From: DATLLN01 sp963809205
Lineage (GTDB): Bacteria; Actinomycetota; Thermoleophilia; Gaiellales; JAICJC01
Length of the DNA: 64,000 nucleotides
Assembly: GCA_963809205.1 (NCBI GenBank)
Contig: CAWEIS010000005.1
Span: forward strand, 22,416-86,415
Direction: 5' to 3'
Part shown: in pieces, positions 34,879 to 42,864 of the stretch
Position numbering within the stretch: the stretch's first letter is position 1
How the letters are laid out: every line of letters begins with the position of its first letter
Translations under genes and position numbers: made by a program
The notes under the pieces: model-generated
What the model saw: the letters and a program-made list of their open reading frames with translations, nothing else
Told to the model about the DNA's origin: nothing
The model's database searches: none

Positions 34879-36950
34879 CGCGGTCGCTCGACCCGCTGTT
34901 CGCCCCGTCGTCGGTCGTCGTGTACGGGGCCTCCGACGTCCACGGGTCGTGGGGCCGGGCGGTGGCCGAGCGGCTGCTGCGCGGCGAGCCGGAGCGGCCG
35001 GTCTACTTCGTCAGCGAGCGCCGGCCGGAGGTGCTGGGACGGGCGACGGTGTCCTCGCTCGAGGGGCTGCCCGAGGTGCCGGAGCTGGCCGTGCTGGTCG
35101 TCCCGTCGCGGGTGCTGCCGGACGTGGCCGACCAGGTGCTCGGCGCAGGCGTCCGCGCGGTCGTCGCGATCGCCGCGGGGTTCGGCGAGACCGGCGAGGC
35201 GGGCCGAGAGGTCGAGCGGCGGATGGCACGGGCTGCGCATGAGGCCGGGGCGGTGCTGCTCGGCCCGAACTGCATGGGCGTCGTCGACACGAGCAGCGGT
35301 CTGCACGCGGCTCCGTGGATCGACCTGCCGGCCGGCGACGTAGCGTTCGTCTCCCAGTCGGGCAACCTGAGCATCGATTTCGGCGACCGGGCGCGCGATC
35401 TGGCGCTGGGCTTCTCGCGCTTCGTCTCGGTCGGCAACCAGGCGGACGTCACGGTCGCCGAGGTGCTGATCGACTGCGTGTCGCACGAGCAGACCCGCGC
35501 CGTCGCTGTGTACTGCGAGGCGTTCCCCGACGGCCGTGCGTTCGGCCGGGCCGCGCTCGCGCTCCGCGAGGCGGGCAAGCCGGTGGTGCTGCTGGCGCCG
35601 GGCCGGTCGGCGGCCGGTGCGCGGGCCGCGCTGTCGCACACCGGCGCGCTGGTCGGCGACTCGGCCGTGGTCGACGCGATGTGCGCCGCGTGCGGTGCGG
35701 TGCGGGTCTGGACGCCCAGGGAGATGGCCGAGGCGGTGGCGGCGCTGCGGGCCCTGCCGGCGCCGCGCGGCCGCCGCGTCGGGGTGATCACGACGGGTGG
35801 AGGCAACGGCGTGATCGCATCCGATGCCGTCGTTGCAGCCGGACTGGATGTGCCGGTGCTGCCGGCCGAGACCGCGCAACTGATCGCCGGCGCGGTGCCG
35901 CAGTCCGCGTCCACCGACAACCCGGTCGATCTGATCGGTGCGACGCTCAGCGACGCGGGCAACCTGGTCTCGGTGGCCGGCCTCCTGCTCGACTCCGGCG
36001 CCGTCGACGCAGTGGCCGTCACCGGATCGCCGTTCTCGATGTGGTTCGACGCCGACGAGTCGCTGGCGGGCCTCGAGCGTGACTCGGTCGCCGGCTTTCG
36101 GGAGCTGGTCGACCGGACGGCGATGCCGGTGGTGTTCACGACCGACCGCCCATCGTCGCCGTCGGTGACCGAGGCAATCGCCGCGGGCCTCATCGTCCAT
36201 CGTGACATCGAATCGGCGGCGCGGGCGCTGCGCGTCGCCTGGGACGCCGCCGCCGACCCCTCCGGCGTGCCGGACGAGCCGGCCGCCGAGCGACCGGTGA
36301 GCGAGACCGGGTACTGGGCGGCGCGCGACGCGGTCGCGGCGATCGGGATCCCGGTCCCGCCCGCCGAGCTCGTCCATGATCCTGGTCAGGCGCTCGCGGC
36401 CGCGGGCCGGCTTGGCTACCCGGTCGTGCTCAAGGCGCTCGCCGGCGAGCACAAGTCGGACGCCGGTGGCGTCGCGCTCGGCATCGAGGACGAGGCCGCG
36501 CTGGAGCAGGCGATCGCCGTGACCGCCGAGCGGCTGGCGCCGGGCGCGTGGACGGTCGAGCAGATGCTCGACGCCGGGCCCTCGGCCGAGCTGTTGCTGG
36601 GGTGCCGGCGCGACCCCGCCTTCGGGTGCGTGGCCGTCGCCGGTTCGGGCGGGACGTTGGCAGAGCTGACCGCGGACACCGCCGTCGCGCTGGCCCCGGT
36701 CGATGCCGACGGCGCGCTGCGGCTGCTGGCGGGGCTGCGGTGTTCGGCCCTGCTCGATGGATATCGCGGCGGCCCGGCGCTCGCGGCCGGCCAGGCGGCC
36801 GAGGCGCTCGCCGCGCTCAGCCGGTTCGCCGCCGCGCATCCCGAGATCGCCGAGATCGAGATCAACCCGCTGGTGGTCGCGGCCGGCGGAGCCTGGGCGC
36901 TCGACGCTCGCATCATCCTCGAACAGGGAGGCAGCCATGGCCGACGTTGA
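34869..36950 (+). CDS. ADP-forming acyl-CoA synthetase (acetate-CoA ligase family, fused subunits)
   Basis: This is a 693-residue protein. An N-terminal CoA-binding domain (SSVVVYGASDVHGSWGRAVA) is followed by a succinyl-CoA ligase-like domain with the phosphohistidine in AALSHTGALVGDSAVVDAM near residue 257. A C-terminal ATP-grasp domain has VVLKALAGEHKSDAGGVALG and AEIEINPLVVAAGGAW. It interconverts acid + ATP + CoA with acyl-CoA + ADP + Pi and is probably the activating enzyme of this operon. The GTG start at 34,869 lies inside the SDR gene's end. Confidence 0.87.
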   Translation: MDLTRSLDPLFAPSSVVVYGASDVHGSWGRAVAERLLRGEPERPVYFVSERRPEVLGRATVSSLEGLPEVPELAVLVVPSRVLPDVADQVLGAGVRAVVAIAAGFGETGEAGREVERRMARAAHEAGAVLLGPNCMGVVDTSSGLHAAPWIDLPAGDVAFVSQSGNLSIDFGDRARDLALGFSRFVSVGNQADVTVAEVLIDCVSHEQTRAVAVYCEAFPDGRAFGRAALALREAGKPVVLLAPGRSAAGARAALSHTGALVGDSAVVDAMCAACGAVRVWTPREMAEAVAALRALPAPRGRRVGVITTGGGNGVIASDAVVAAGLDVPVLPAETAQLIAGAVPQSASTDNPVDLIGATLSDAGNLVSVAGLLLDSGAVDAVAVTGSPFSMWFDADESLAGLERDSVAGFRELVDRTAMPVVFTTDRPSSPSVTEAIAAGLIVHRDIESAARALRVAWDAAADPSGVPDEPAAERPVSETGYWAARDAVAAIGIPVPPAELVHDPGQALAAAGRLGYPVVLKALAGEHKSDAGGVALGIEDEAALEQAIAVTAERLAPGAWTVEQMLDAGPSAELLLGCRRDPAFGCVAVAGSGGTLAELTADTAVALAPVDADGALRLLAGLRCSALLDGYRGGPALAAGQAAEALAALSRFAAAHPEIAEIEINPLVVAAGGAWALDARIILEQGGSHGRR

Positions 36951-38073
36951 CGACGAGCTCGTCGAGCTCGCCCACGACTTCGCCGAGCGCGAGATGCGGC
37001 CGCAGGCCGCCGGCTACGACGAGTCCGGGGAGTTCCCGTGGGACATCGTGCACCGGGCCGCCGAGCTCGGTCTCGCCAGCTACGACCTGCCCGAGGAGTA
37101 CGGCGGCGGTGGCGTGTCGAGCCTGCTGACCGGCGCGCGGATCATCGAGGAGCTGGCGTGGGGCGACGCGCCGATGGCCGGCTGCATCGGCGGCGGCGGA
37201 TTCTTCGCCGGCCCGATCGTCGCCATGGGAGACGACGTGCAGAAGGAGCGGTGGGTGACGCCGCTGTGCACGGAGCGGCCGCCGATCGGCGCGCTGGCCA
37301 CCACCGAGCCCGAGGTCGGGTCCGACGCAGCGGCGATGACATCGCACGCCCGGCGCAACGAGACGGACGACGGCTACCTGCTGAACGGCCAGAAGACGTG
37401 GATCTCGAACGCGCCGGTGGCCGACCTGTACCTGGTGTTCGCGACCGTCGCCCCGGGGACGCGGTCGAAGGGGATCACCGCGTTCGTTCTCGAGCGCGGC
37501 GACCCGGGCTTCGAGATCGGCCGCAAGCTGCCCAAGATGGGCGCCCGCTGCTACCCCGCCGGCGAGCTGTTCTTCACCGACTGCGCGCTGCCCGACGACC
37601 GCCGGATCGGGGACGAGGGCCAGGGGTTCTACGGCGTCATGCGCTGGTTCGACGTGACGCGCGTGCAGCTGGCGGCGAACTCGATCGGCATCGGCCGGGC
37701 GGCACTGGAGTACGCGGTCGAGTACGCCAAGCAGCGGCACGCATTCGGCAAGGCGATCCACGAGTTCCAGGCCGTGTCGTTCCGGCTGGTCGATGCGCGG
37801 ATGAAGCTCGACCAGGCGCGGCTGATGGCCCACCACGCCGCCCGGCTGGCCGACGCCGGGATGAGCTTCTCGACCGAGGCGTCGATGGCCAAGCTGGCGG
37901 CCTCCGAGGCCGCCTGGTTCTCGACCTGGGCGTGCTGTCAGACGCTGGGCGGCTACTCGTACTCGACCGAGTACCCGGCCGAGCGCTGGCTGCGCAACGC
38001 CAAGCTCGAGGAGCTGTACGAGGGCACCAACGACATCCAGCGGCTGATCATCTCCCGCAGCATGTTCGGGTAG
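36937..38073 (+). CDS. Acyl-CoA dehydrogenase
   Basis: This is a 378-residue flavoprotein of the usual ACAD length. It has the FAD/substrate motifs ALATTEPEVGSDAAAMTSHA and GQKTWISNAPVADLYLVF. The C-terminal YEGTNDIQRLIISRSMFG lies where many ACADs have their late conserved end. It starts at ATG 36,937 behind GGGAGG and overlaps the synthetase gene by 14 bases. It would introduce the double bond that the MaoC protein then hydrates, passing electrons to ETF. Confidence 0.9.
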   Translation: MADVDDELVELAHDFAEREMRPQAAGYDESGEFPWDIVHRAAELGLASYDLPEEYGGGGVSSLLTGARIIEELAWGDAPMAGCIGGGGFFAGPIVAMGDDVQKERWVTPLCTERPPIGALATTEPEVGSDAAAMTSHARRNETDDGYLLNGQKTWISNAPVADLYLVFATVAPGTRSKGITAFVLERGDPGFEIGRKLPKMGARCYPAGELFFTDCALPDDRRIGDEGQGFYGVMRWFDVTRVQLAANSIGIGRAALEYAVEYAKQRHAFGKAIHEFQAVSFRLVDARMKLDQARLMAHHAARLADAGMSFSTEASMAKLAASEAAWFSTWACCQTLGGYSYSTEYPAERWLRNAKLEELYEGTNDIQRLIISRSMFG

Positions 38074-38109
38074 CACAGTTCTCCAGAACGTCACCGTCGG
38101 TGAACCCCC

Positions 38110-38147
38110 CTGAAACGGGAGGACCGGCTACGTTGCGGCCGTTTCAG
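38110..38147. repeat. Spaced inverted repeat between ACAD and PhoX-like genes
   Basis: CTGAAACGG (38,110-38,118) and CCGTTTCAG (38,139-38,147) are exact inverted copies with 20 bases between them. A shorter palindrome GTTCTCCAGAAC lies at 38,078-38,089. The repeat sits 25 bases before the ATG of the secreted gene. It could be an operator or part of a terminator for the upstream operon. Confidence 0.45.
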
Positions 38148-38171
38148 AACCCGTCAAATCGAGGAGGATCA

Positions 38172-39707
38172 ATGGGATCTGGCAAGCGGCTAGGAGCGGC
38201 GGCCGCGGTCTGTGCGGCGCTTGGGGTGTGCGCCGGGCCGGCGACCGCTCTACCGATCGGCGTTCCCAGTGCAAACCCTGACGCGGGCACCCTGCCAAAC
38301 AAGATCGTCAACGGCTACCAACTTGTGAAGACCGCGGTCGGCAGTGATCCATTGGAAAACCCGTCCGGTCCGATCACCACGTTCGGCCGGCTGAGCGACG
38401 ACACGGCGACGGAGCCGGACGGCAACACCTATCTGGTGCTGCCCGGCGGCGTCGGCGGACCGACGCACGGCTACGACTACGGCCACCACTTCGTGTTCCA
38501 GGGCCATGAGAACGGCGACGACCTCGCCTACATCACGCGGGTCAATCTCGACGTCTCCGACCCGGCGCACCGGATCACGCTGCTGACCCCGACCGGGGCG
38601 GACGGGCTGACCCATTTCAGTGCGCTCGACGGCACCACGTGGGATCCGTTCACGCGGACGCTGCTGTTCACCCAGGAGAACGGGCCGGACGGCGGCGTGG
38701 TCGAGCTGAAGCCGGACGGCTCGGCGCTGCACACGCTCGACGGCGTGATCGGCAAGGGCAGCTACGAGGGCATCCGCGTCGACGACCACGGCAACCTGAT
38801 CATCGACGAGGACGAGGGCGGCACCACGCTGAACACCGATCCCAACGACCCGTCCAGCCCGACGGGACCGCGGCAGCCGAACTCGTTCGTCTACCGGTTC
38901 GTGCCGAACGACCGTTCCGACCTGAGCGCGGGCGGTGTGCTGCAGGCGCTGCAGGTGACGGTCAACGGGACGCCGGTGATCTTCCACCCGAACGATCCGG
39001 TCGGCGACACGTTCACGTCGCAGGGGCAGCTGAGGATCAACGCGCCTGGCACCTCGTGGCCGGTGCGATGGGTGACGCTGCACAACACGGCGGCCGACGG
39101 GTTCTTGCCGTTCGACGCCAACGCGGCCGCGAAGGCGGCGGGGGCGACGCCGTTCAAGCGGCCTGAGAACGGCGGGTTCCAGCCGGGCAGCGACTTCCGG
39201 ACGTACGTGTTCGACGCGACCGGCGACACGGACGCGGACGTTGCGCTGGCGCCCGCCGTGGTCGCCCGCGGCGGCTGGGGAGCGCTCTACAGGCTGCACT
39301 TCAACACGAGCGGCCGGGGCGGCCGGATCTCGATCGCGGTGCTCGGCAACTCCGTGCACTCGTCGTTCGACACGCTCGCGTTCGCCTCGAGCAACACGTT
39401 CCTGACCGGCGAGGATCGCGGCAACACGCTCCACGGGCAGCTGAACGCGCTGGACTCGGTGTGGCGGTACCGGCTCGGGGATCCCAACGGCCAGCGGTTC
39501 ATCGCGCTCGGCCGGGACCCGATCTCGCTGTCCGAGGGCGAGGACAACGAGCCAACCGGTGTCGAGGTCGGCAACGGCAACGACAAGCCGGCGGGTATGA
39601 AGGGCACGCTGGCGTCGTTGACGAAGGCGCGCTCGTTCATCACCCAGCAGCACGGCCAGAACACGCTCTGGGAGATCGTCCGCACGTTCGCCCGCCAGCC
39701 GGGCTGA
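38172..39707 (+). CDS. Secreted PhoX-like (DUF839) protein
   Basis: This is a 511-residue protein with a Sec signal (AAAAVCAALGVCAGPATA). The DUF839/PhoX propeller is visible in TWDPFTRTLLFTQENGPDGG, YEGIRVDDHGNLIIDEDEGG and KRPENGGFQPGSDFRTYVFD. PhoX enzymes are calcium/iron-dependent alkaline phosphatases. Here the acidic metal-binding residues seem present, but the exact ligands cannot be assigned by eye, so phosphatase activity is only likely. The start has GAGGAGG just upstream. A strong hairpin follows the stop. Confidence 0.8.
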   Translation: MGSGKRLGAAAAVCAALGVCAGPATALPIGVPSANPDAGTLPNKIVNGYQLVKTAVGSDPLENPSGPITTFGRLSDDTATEPDGNTYLVLPGGVGGPTHGYDYGHHFVFQGHENGDDLAYITRVNLDVSDPAHRITLLTPTGADGLTHFSALDGTTWDPFTRTLLFTQENGPDGGVVELKPDGSALHTLDGVIGKGSYEGIRVDDHGNLIIDEDEGGTTLNTDPNDPSSPTGPRQPNSFVYRFVPNDRSDLSAGGVLQALQVTVNGTPVIFHPNDPVGDTFTSQGQLRINAPGTSWPVRWVTLHNTAADGFLPFDANAAAKAAGATPFKRPENGGFQPGSDFRTYVFDATGDTDADVALAPAVVARGGWGALYRLHFNTSGRGGRISIAVLGNSVHSSFDTLAFASSNTFLTGEDRGNTLHGQLNALDSVWRYRLGDPNGQRFIALGRDPISLSEGEDNEPTGVEVGNGNDKPAGMKGTLASLTKARSFITQQHGQNTLWEIVRTFARQPG

Positions 39708-39720
39708 GCCGCGCGCAACA

Positions 39721-39747
39721 GGGGCCGGCCGGTGGGCGGCCGGCCCC
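39721..39747 (+). terminator. GC hairpin after the PhoX-like gene
   Basis: GGGGCCGGCC (39,721-39,730) is complementary to GGCCGGCCCC (39,738-39,747) with a 7-base loop. It lies 13 bases after the stop and before the DUF1697 gene on the same strand. Confidence 0.65.
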
Positions 39748-39778
39748 CTCCGGTGGCGAGCTTGGCATACTGGCGGCG

Positions 39779-40315
39779 ATGACCCGCTACGTCGGATTCC
39801 TGCGCGGCATCAATGTCGGCAAGGCGAAGCGGCTGGCGATGGCCGACCTGCGGGAGCTCTGCGAGGAGCTCGGCATGGAGGGCGTGCGCACGCAGGGCCA
39901 GAGCGGCAACCTGGTCTTCGACTCCACGCTGTCCGCTCGCCGGCTCGAGTCGCAGATCGGCGATGCGATCAGCGAGCGGTTCGGGATGGACGTCGTGGTC
40001 GTCGTGCGCACGGCTGCGCAACTGGCGGCGGTGATCGAGCGCAACCCGTTCGAGAAGCTGGTCACCGTGCCCAAGTACTCGACCGTGAGCTTCCTGGCCG
40101 GGAAGCCGGCGGCCCGGGCGCTGAGCGACGTCGACCCGGCCGAGTACGAGCCGGAGCGCTTCGAGCTGCACGGCAGCGAGCTGTACGTGTGGATGCCTGA
40201 AGGGCAGATCAAGAGCCGCCTGAACAAGGTGCTGACCGACGCCAAGCTGGGCGTGGCCGCGACGAACCGCAACTGGAACACCCTCCACAAGCTGAACGAG
40301 ATGGCCGCCGCCTGA
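39779..40315 (+). CDS. DUF1697 family protein
   Basis: This is a 178-residue protein that begins with the family signature MTRYVGFLRGINVGKAKRLA. SGNLVFDS and the C-terminal TNRNWNTLHKLNEMA are also conserved in DUF1697. The family is widespread in actinobacteria, is structurally known but has no established function. The start is ATG 39,779, just after a hairpin, so it probably has its own promoter. The following hypothetical gene is 19 bases downstream. Confidence 0.88.
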   Translation: MTRYVGFLRGINVGKAKRLAMADLRELCEELGMEGVRTQGQSGNLVFDSTLSARRLESQIGDAISERFGMDVVVVVRTAAQLAAVIERNPFEKLVTVPKYSTVSFLAGKPAARALSDVDPAEYEPERFELHGSELYVWMPEGQIKSRLNKVLTDAKLGVAATNRNWNTLHKLNEMAAA

Positions 40316-40334
40316 GCGGCGGGGAGGAGCCGGA

Positions 40335-40976
40335 CTGGCCCAGGACGACCCACACGCCGCGTTCGCTCGCGAGGCCGCGGCGGACGGCGTCGAGCTCAGC
40401 GGCGGGGCGTTCGACTGGCTGTCGGAGCAGGGCCACGTCGGCTTCGAGCGGGTGGCGAAGGCCCGGCGCGACCCGGCGATCGTCGCGCCGGCTCGGGCCG
40501 CGATCGAGATCCTCGGGCTGATCTTCGCCCGGTTGCGGGGCGACGTCACCGTGCTGGCCGCGTCGCGGGAGAACCTGCTGCTGCCGGTCGACCTGGTGCA
40601 CCAGCCCAGCGGGACGCTGATCCAGGTGGACGGCCCCGAGCACTTCACGTCGTTCCGGCTGACGGCGCTCGAGCTGTATTCGGCCGATGCCGCGATCGGC
40701 TTCGACGCGGGCGAGTACCGGCGTCTCTGTCAGGAGCTCGCGCCCGTCTCCGACGCGATCGCGCGGGGGATGCCGGCCAAGGCGTTCGGATTTGGCGGCG
40801 TCCAGCGAGAGCGTGCCTACCACGACGCGTTGTTCGATCTGGCAACTCCCGCCATGGGGCATCCGCCGCTGCTCCGGGTCGCCGCCGTTGACGGCGACGG
40901 GGCCGCGGCTTACCGGCGGGTGCGCGAGGTGCTGGCGGCGCTCAGCGGCGGCGGGGGTCGATCGACTCATCCGTGA
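40335..40976 (+). CDS. Hypothetical protein, possible CTG start
   Basis: The frame codes for a protein with a RAP/restriction-endonuclease-like look (LPVDLVHQPSGTLIQVDGPE followed by HFTSFRLTALELYS). The first in-frame GTG is at 40,452, but coding-like sequence (AQDDPHAAFAREAA) continues upstream to a CTG at 40,335, which sits 5 bases after GGGGAGGAG. I therefore place the start at CTG, giving 213 residues. The family is not recognised. The end overlaps the convergent zinc-ribbon gene by 35 bases. Confidence 0.55.
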   Translation: MAQDDPHAAFAREAAADGVELSGGAFDWLSEQGHVGFERVAKARRDPAIVAPARAAIEILGLIFARLRGDVTVLAASRENLLLPVDLVHQPSGTLIQVDGPEHFTSFRLTALELYSADAAIGFDAGEYRRLCQELAPVSDAIARGMPAKAFGFGGVQRERAYHDALFDLATPAMGHPPLLRVAAVDGDGAAAYRRVREVLAALSGGGGRSTHP

Positions 40977-41199
40977 TCGCCACGTTCACGGTCTTGCAGC
41001 GCGCGCACTTCACGCGCACCTTCTTCGTCATGTAGGCGCCGTCCATCGACGCCGCGAGGATCGTGCCGCACTGGACGCAGACGTAGTCGTCGGGGCCGTT
41101 GCCGTTGAACACCGGGCGGTCGGGATCGTCCTGGATGGCCGTGCCCCCGTCGCGCGGCACCTCGCCCGGCCGGATCTCGCGCATCGTGATCCTCGCCAC
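40942..41199 (-). CDS. Small zinc-ribbon protein
   Basis: This is an 85-residue protein with two CxxC pairs (YVCVQCGTI and VKCARCKTV) about 27 residues apart, forming a probable zinc ribbon, and a basic tail. It lies 10 bases after the coxG-like stop on the same strand, so it could be the last gene of that short operon. The function is unknown. Confidence 0.65.
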   Translation of the reverse strand: MARITMREIRPGEVPRDGGTAIQDDPDRPVFNGNGPDDYVCVQCGTILAASMDGAYMTKKVRVKCARCKTVNVAITDESIDPRRR

Positions 41200-41209
41200 G
41201 CGGCGGCCC

Positions 41210-41641
41210 TCAGAGCTGGCCGAGCTTGCCGGCGAAGTCCTTGACCAGTGCGTCGAGCACGCCGATGACGACGCCCTCGCCCATCGACGCGGCCTTGCCG
41301 CTGATCTGGGCGCTGGTGTGGATCGTGCCGCCGCCGTCCGCCAGGTTGAATGCGATGGTCGCGTTCGCGTAGCCCTGGCCGCCGGCTTCGCGGGACTTCA
41401 CGGTCATCACGATCCTGTGGGTGGCGGGATCCTGTTCGGTGATCTCGAGCATGCCGGTGAACGTCATCGACATCGCGCCCATCTTCACCTTGATCTCGGC
41501 GCGGACGCCGTCTGGGCCGGTGCGCTCGAGGACGGACGCGCCCTCGACGCAGGGCACGACGCGGTCGAGGTCGAGGATCGTCGCGTAGCTGTCGTCCAGC
41601 GTCCGCGCCGTGGTGAAGGGGTGGTCGAGCTCAACGGCCAT
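41210..41641 (-). CDS. coxG: CoxG-like SRPBCC protein (CO dehydrogenase subunit G family)
   Basis: This is a 143-residue START/SRPBCC protein with the CoxG pattern: an N-terminal ARTLDDSYATILDLDRVVPC (the D-x-x-x-V-x-x-C-V-E-G-A signature continues), GMLEITEQDPATHRI and a helical C-terminus. In aerobic CO oxidisers CoxG anchors the dehydrogenase to the membrane and binds quinone. It lies about 0.6 kb below the cox operon on the same strand, separated by YceI on the other strand. ATG 41,641 is preferred; ATG 41,653 is in frame. Confidence 0.82.
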   Translation of the reverse strand: MAVELDHPFTTARTLDDSYATILDLDRVVPCVEGASVLERTGPDGVRAEIKVKMGAMSMTFTGMLEITEQDPATHRIVMTVKSREAGGQGYANATIAFNLADGGGTIHTSAQISGKAASMGEGVVIGVLDALVKDFAGKLGQL

Positions 41642-41651
41642 CGGCCGGCGC

Positions 41652-41657
41652 ATTATA
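41652..41657 (-). promoter_or_regulatory. Consensus -10 box (TATAAT on the minus strand) upstream of coxG
   Basis: The minus strand reads TATAAT at 41,657-41,652, 10 bases before the ATG at 41,641. In such GC-rich DNA this AT-rich hexamer stands out. A -35 element is not clear. The closeness to the start codon would give a leaderless mRNA. Confidence 0.45.
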
Positions 41658-41668
41658 AGGTTCGGGAC

Positions 41669-42208
41669 GTGCCGATCGAGCCAGGGACGTACGAGTTGGG
41701 GCCGGCAAACGGCACCCTGTCAGTGTTCACCGAGCGCACGGGTGCCGCGGCGAAGGCCGGCCACAACCTGCACTTCGACGTGACCTCGTGGAGCGCGACG
41801 GTGACGGTGGCCGACGAGCCGTCCGCGAGCGCGATCGAGGTGACCGCCGACGGCGGGTCGCTCAAGGTGATCGACGGCACCGGCGGGGTGCACTCGCTCG
41901 ACGACGACAACAAGGCGGACATCCAGCACACGCTGGACAACGAGATCCTGCGCAAGCAGCCGGTGACGTTCCGCTCGTCGAAGGTGACGCCGGCGGGCGG
42001 CGGCTGGCGCGCGGAGGGCGAGCTGACGCTGCTCGGCGCGACGCGTCCCTTCGCCTTCGACGTGCGCCTCGGGGACGACGGCTCGATCGGAGCCGAGGCG
42101 GTGCTCAAGCAGACCCTCTGGGGGCTCAAGCCCTACTCGACGTTGTTCGGCGCGCTCAAGGTCGTCGACGAGGTCACGATCCGCGTCGACGCAGGCCTCC
42201 GGGTCTGA
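41669..42208 (+). CDS. YceI-family protein
   Basis: This is a 179-residue protein of the YceI/lipocalin-like family. It has GTYELGPANGTLSVFTERTG, then the KAGHNLHFDV strand pattern, and RPFAFDVRLGDDGSIGAEAV near the C-terminus. No signal peptide is present. YceI proteins bind polyisoprenoids such as quinones. A cytosolic quinone- or lipid-binding role beside cox genes is possible but unproven. The start is GTG 41,669, divergent from coxG. Confidence 0.82.
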   Translation: MPIEPGTYELGPANGTLSVFTERTGAAAKAGHNLHFDVTSWSATVTVADEPSASAIEVTADGGSLKVIDGTGGVHSLDDDNKADIQHTLDNEILRKQPVTFRSSKVTPAGGGWRAEGELTLLGATRPFAFDVRLGDDGSIGAEAVLKQTLWGLKPYSTLFGALKVVDEVTIRVDAGLRV

Positions 42209-42227
42209 CCCGGGTCAGACCCGGAGG
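42196..42227. terminator. Perfect 32-base palindrome between YceI and the cox operon end
   Basis: The 32 bases are fully self-complementary, with the centre GGGTCTGACCCGGGTCAGACC. It overlaps the YceI stop and ends one base before the stop of the solo CoxL-domain gene, so it can terminate both strands. It contains two inverted copies of the GGTCAGACCC core also found at 9,660-9,690. Confidence 0.65.
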
Positions 42228-42689
42228 TCAGTCGGCGTACACCGCCTGAGCGTCGAGGCCGCCCTCCACGCCGGGCGGGAGCTCACCGGTGCCGTGCGCG
42301 TACATGGCGATGTCGGCGATCGTCGCGATCTTCGCCGGGTCGTCTCCGTCGCCGCTGACCCAGGCGCCGTTCGACCAGGTGAGCGAGTCCGGCGCTGCCT
42401 CGAGCTGCATGCCCGCGAGCAGCTGCGCCTTGTCGCGGATCCGCTGCGCGGCGGTCCCGATCGCCGTCGGCGTGCCCTGCGACGGCGCCGTGTTGAACCC
42501 GTGACCGACGCCGAAGCGGTCGGTGTCGGCGGGCACCACCTTGACGTCCAGCGTCGGCACGCCGAGCTCGTTGGCGACGAGCTCCGCATACTGCGGCTCG
42601 TTCCCGTCGGCCTCCGTTGTCAGACTGAGCACCATCTTGCCGGTGGGATGGACGCGCAGGAAGACCGCGCGGTACGCCTCATTTGCCAT
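42228..42689 (-). CDS. Stand-alone CoxL/xanthine dehydrogenase molybdenum-domain fragment protein
   Basis: The 153 residues align with an internal part of CoxL-type large subunits. FLRVHPTGKMVLSLTTEADG and NELGVPTLDVKVVPADTDRF correspond to LRVHPSGKAVVSISAQTQGQ and EELGIPPEDVEVRHGDTDKS in the coxL gene of this window. It has its own start and GGAGGGCAGCA site and overlaps the small Cys gene, so it is a deliberate gene and not debris. The Mo-cofactor and active-site loops are absent, which argues for a non-catalytic, perhaps chaperone or regulatory, role. Confidence 0.7.
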   Translation of the reverse strand: MANEAYRAVFLRVHPTGKMVLSLTTEADGNEPQYAELVANELGVPTLDVKVVPADTDRFGVGHGFNTAPSQGTPTAIGTAAQRIRDKAQLLAGMQLEAAPDSLTWSNGAWVSGDGDDPAKIATIADIAMYAHGTGELPPGVEGGLDAQAVYAD

Positions 42690-42864
42690 TGCTGCCCTCC
42701 TTCGAATCGGTGGTCGCCAGCCGTTGGCGCTCCTGGTGCGCCGTCAGCGCATTGTGCTCCTCGAGATCGCAGAACGCCGGCTGCGGGCCACCCTGCGGAT
42801 GCGCCGGCGCCGCCGGCCGGTCGCAGCCTGGATAGATGCAGATCTTGACCTGCGGCTCACTCAT
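42679..42864 (-). CDS. 61-residue Cys-containing small protein of the cox operon
   Basis: The start ATG 42,864 lies 8 bases inside the end of the coxE gene. The protein opens MSEPQVKICIYPGCDRPAAP and has a later FCDLEEHN, so three Cys may bind a metal. The end overlaps the next gene's start by 11 bases. Tight packing supports translation. The family is unknown to me. Confidence 0.6.
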   Translation of the reverse strand: MSEPQVKICIYPGCDRPAAPAHPQGGPQPAFCDLEEHNALTAHQERQRLATTDSKEGSNGK

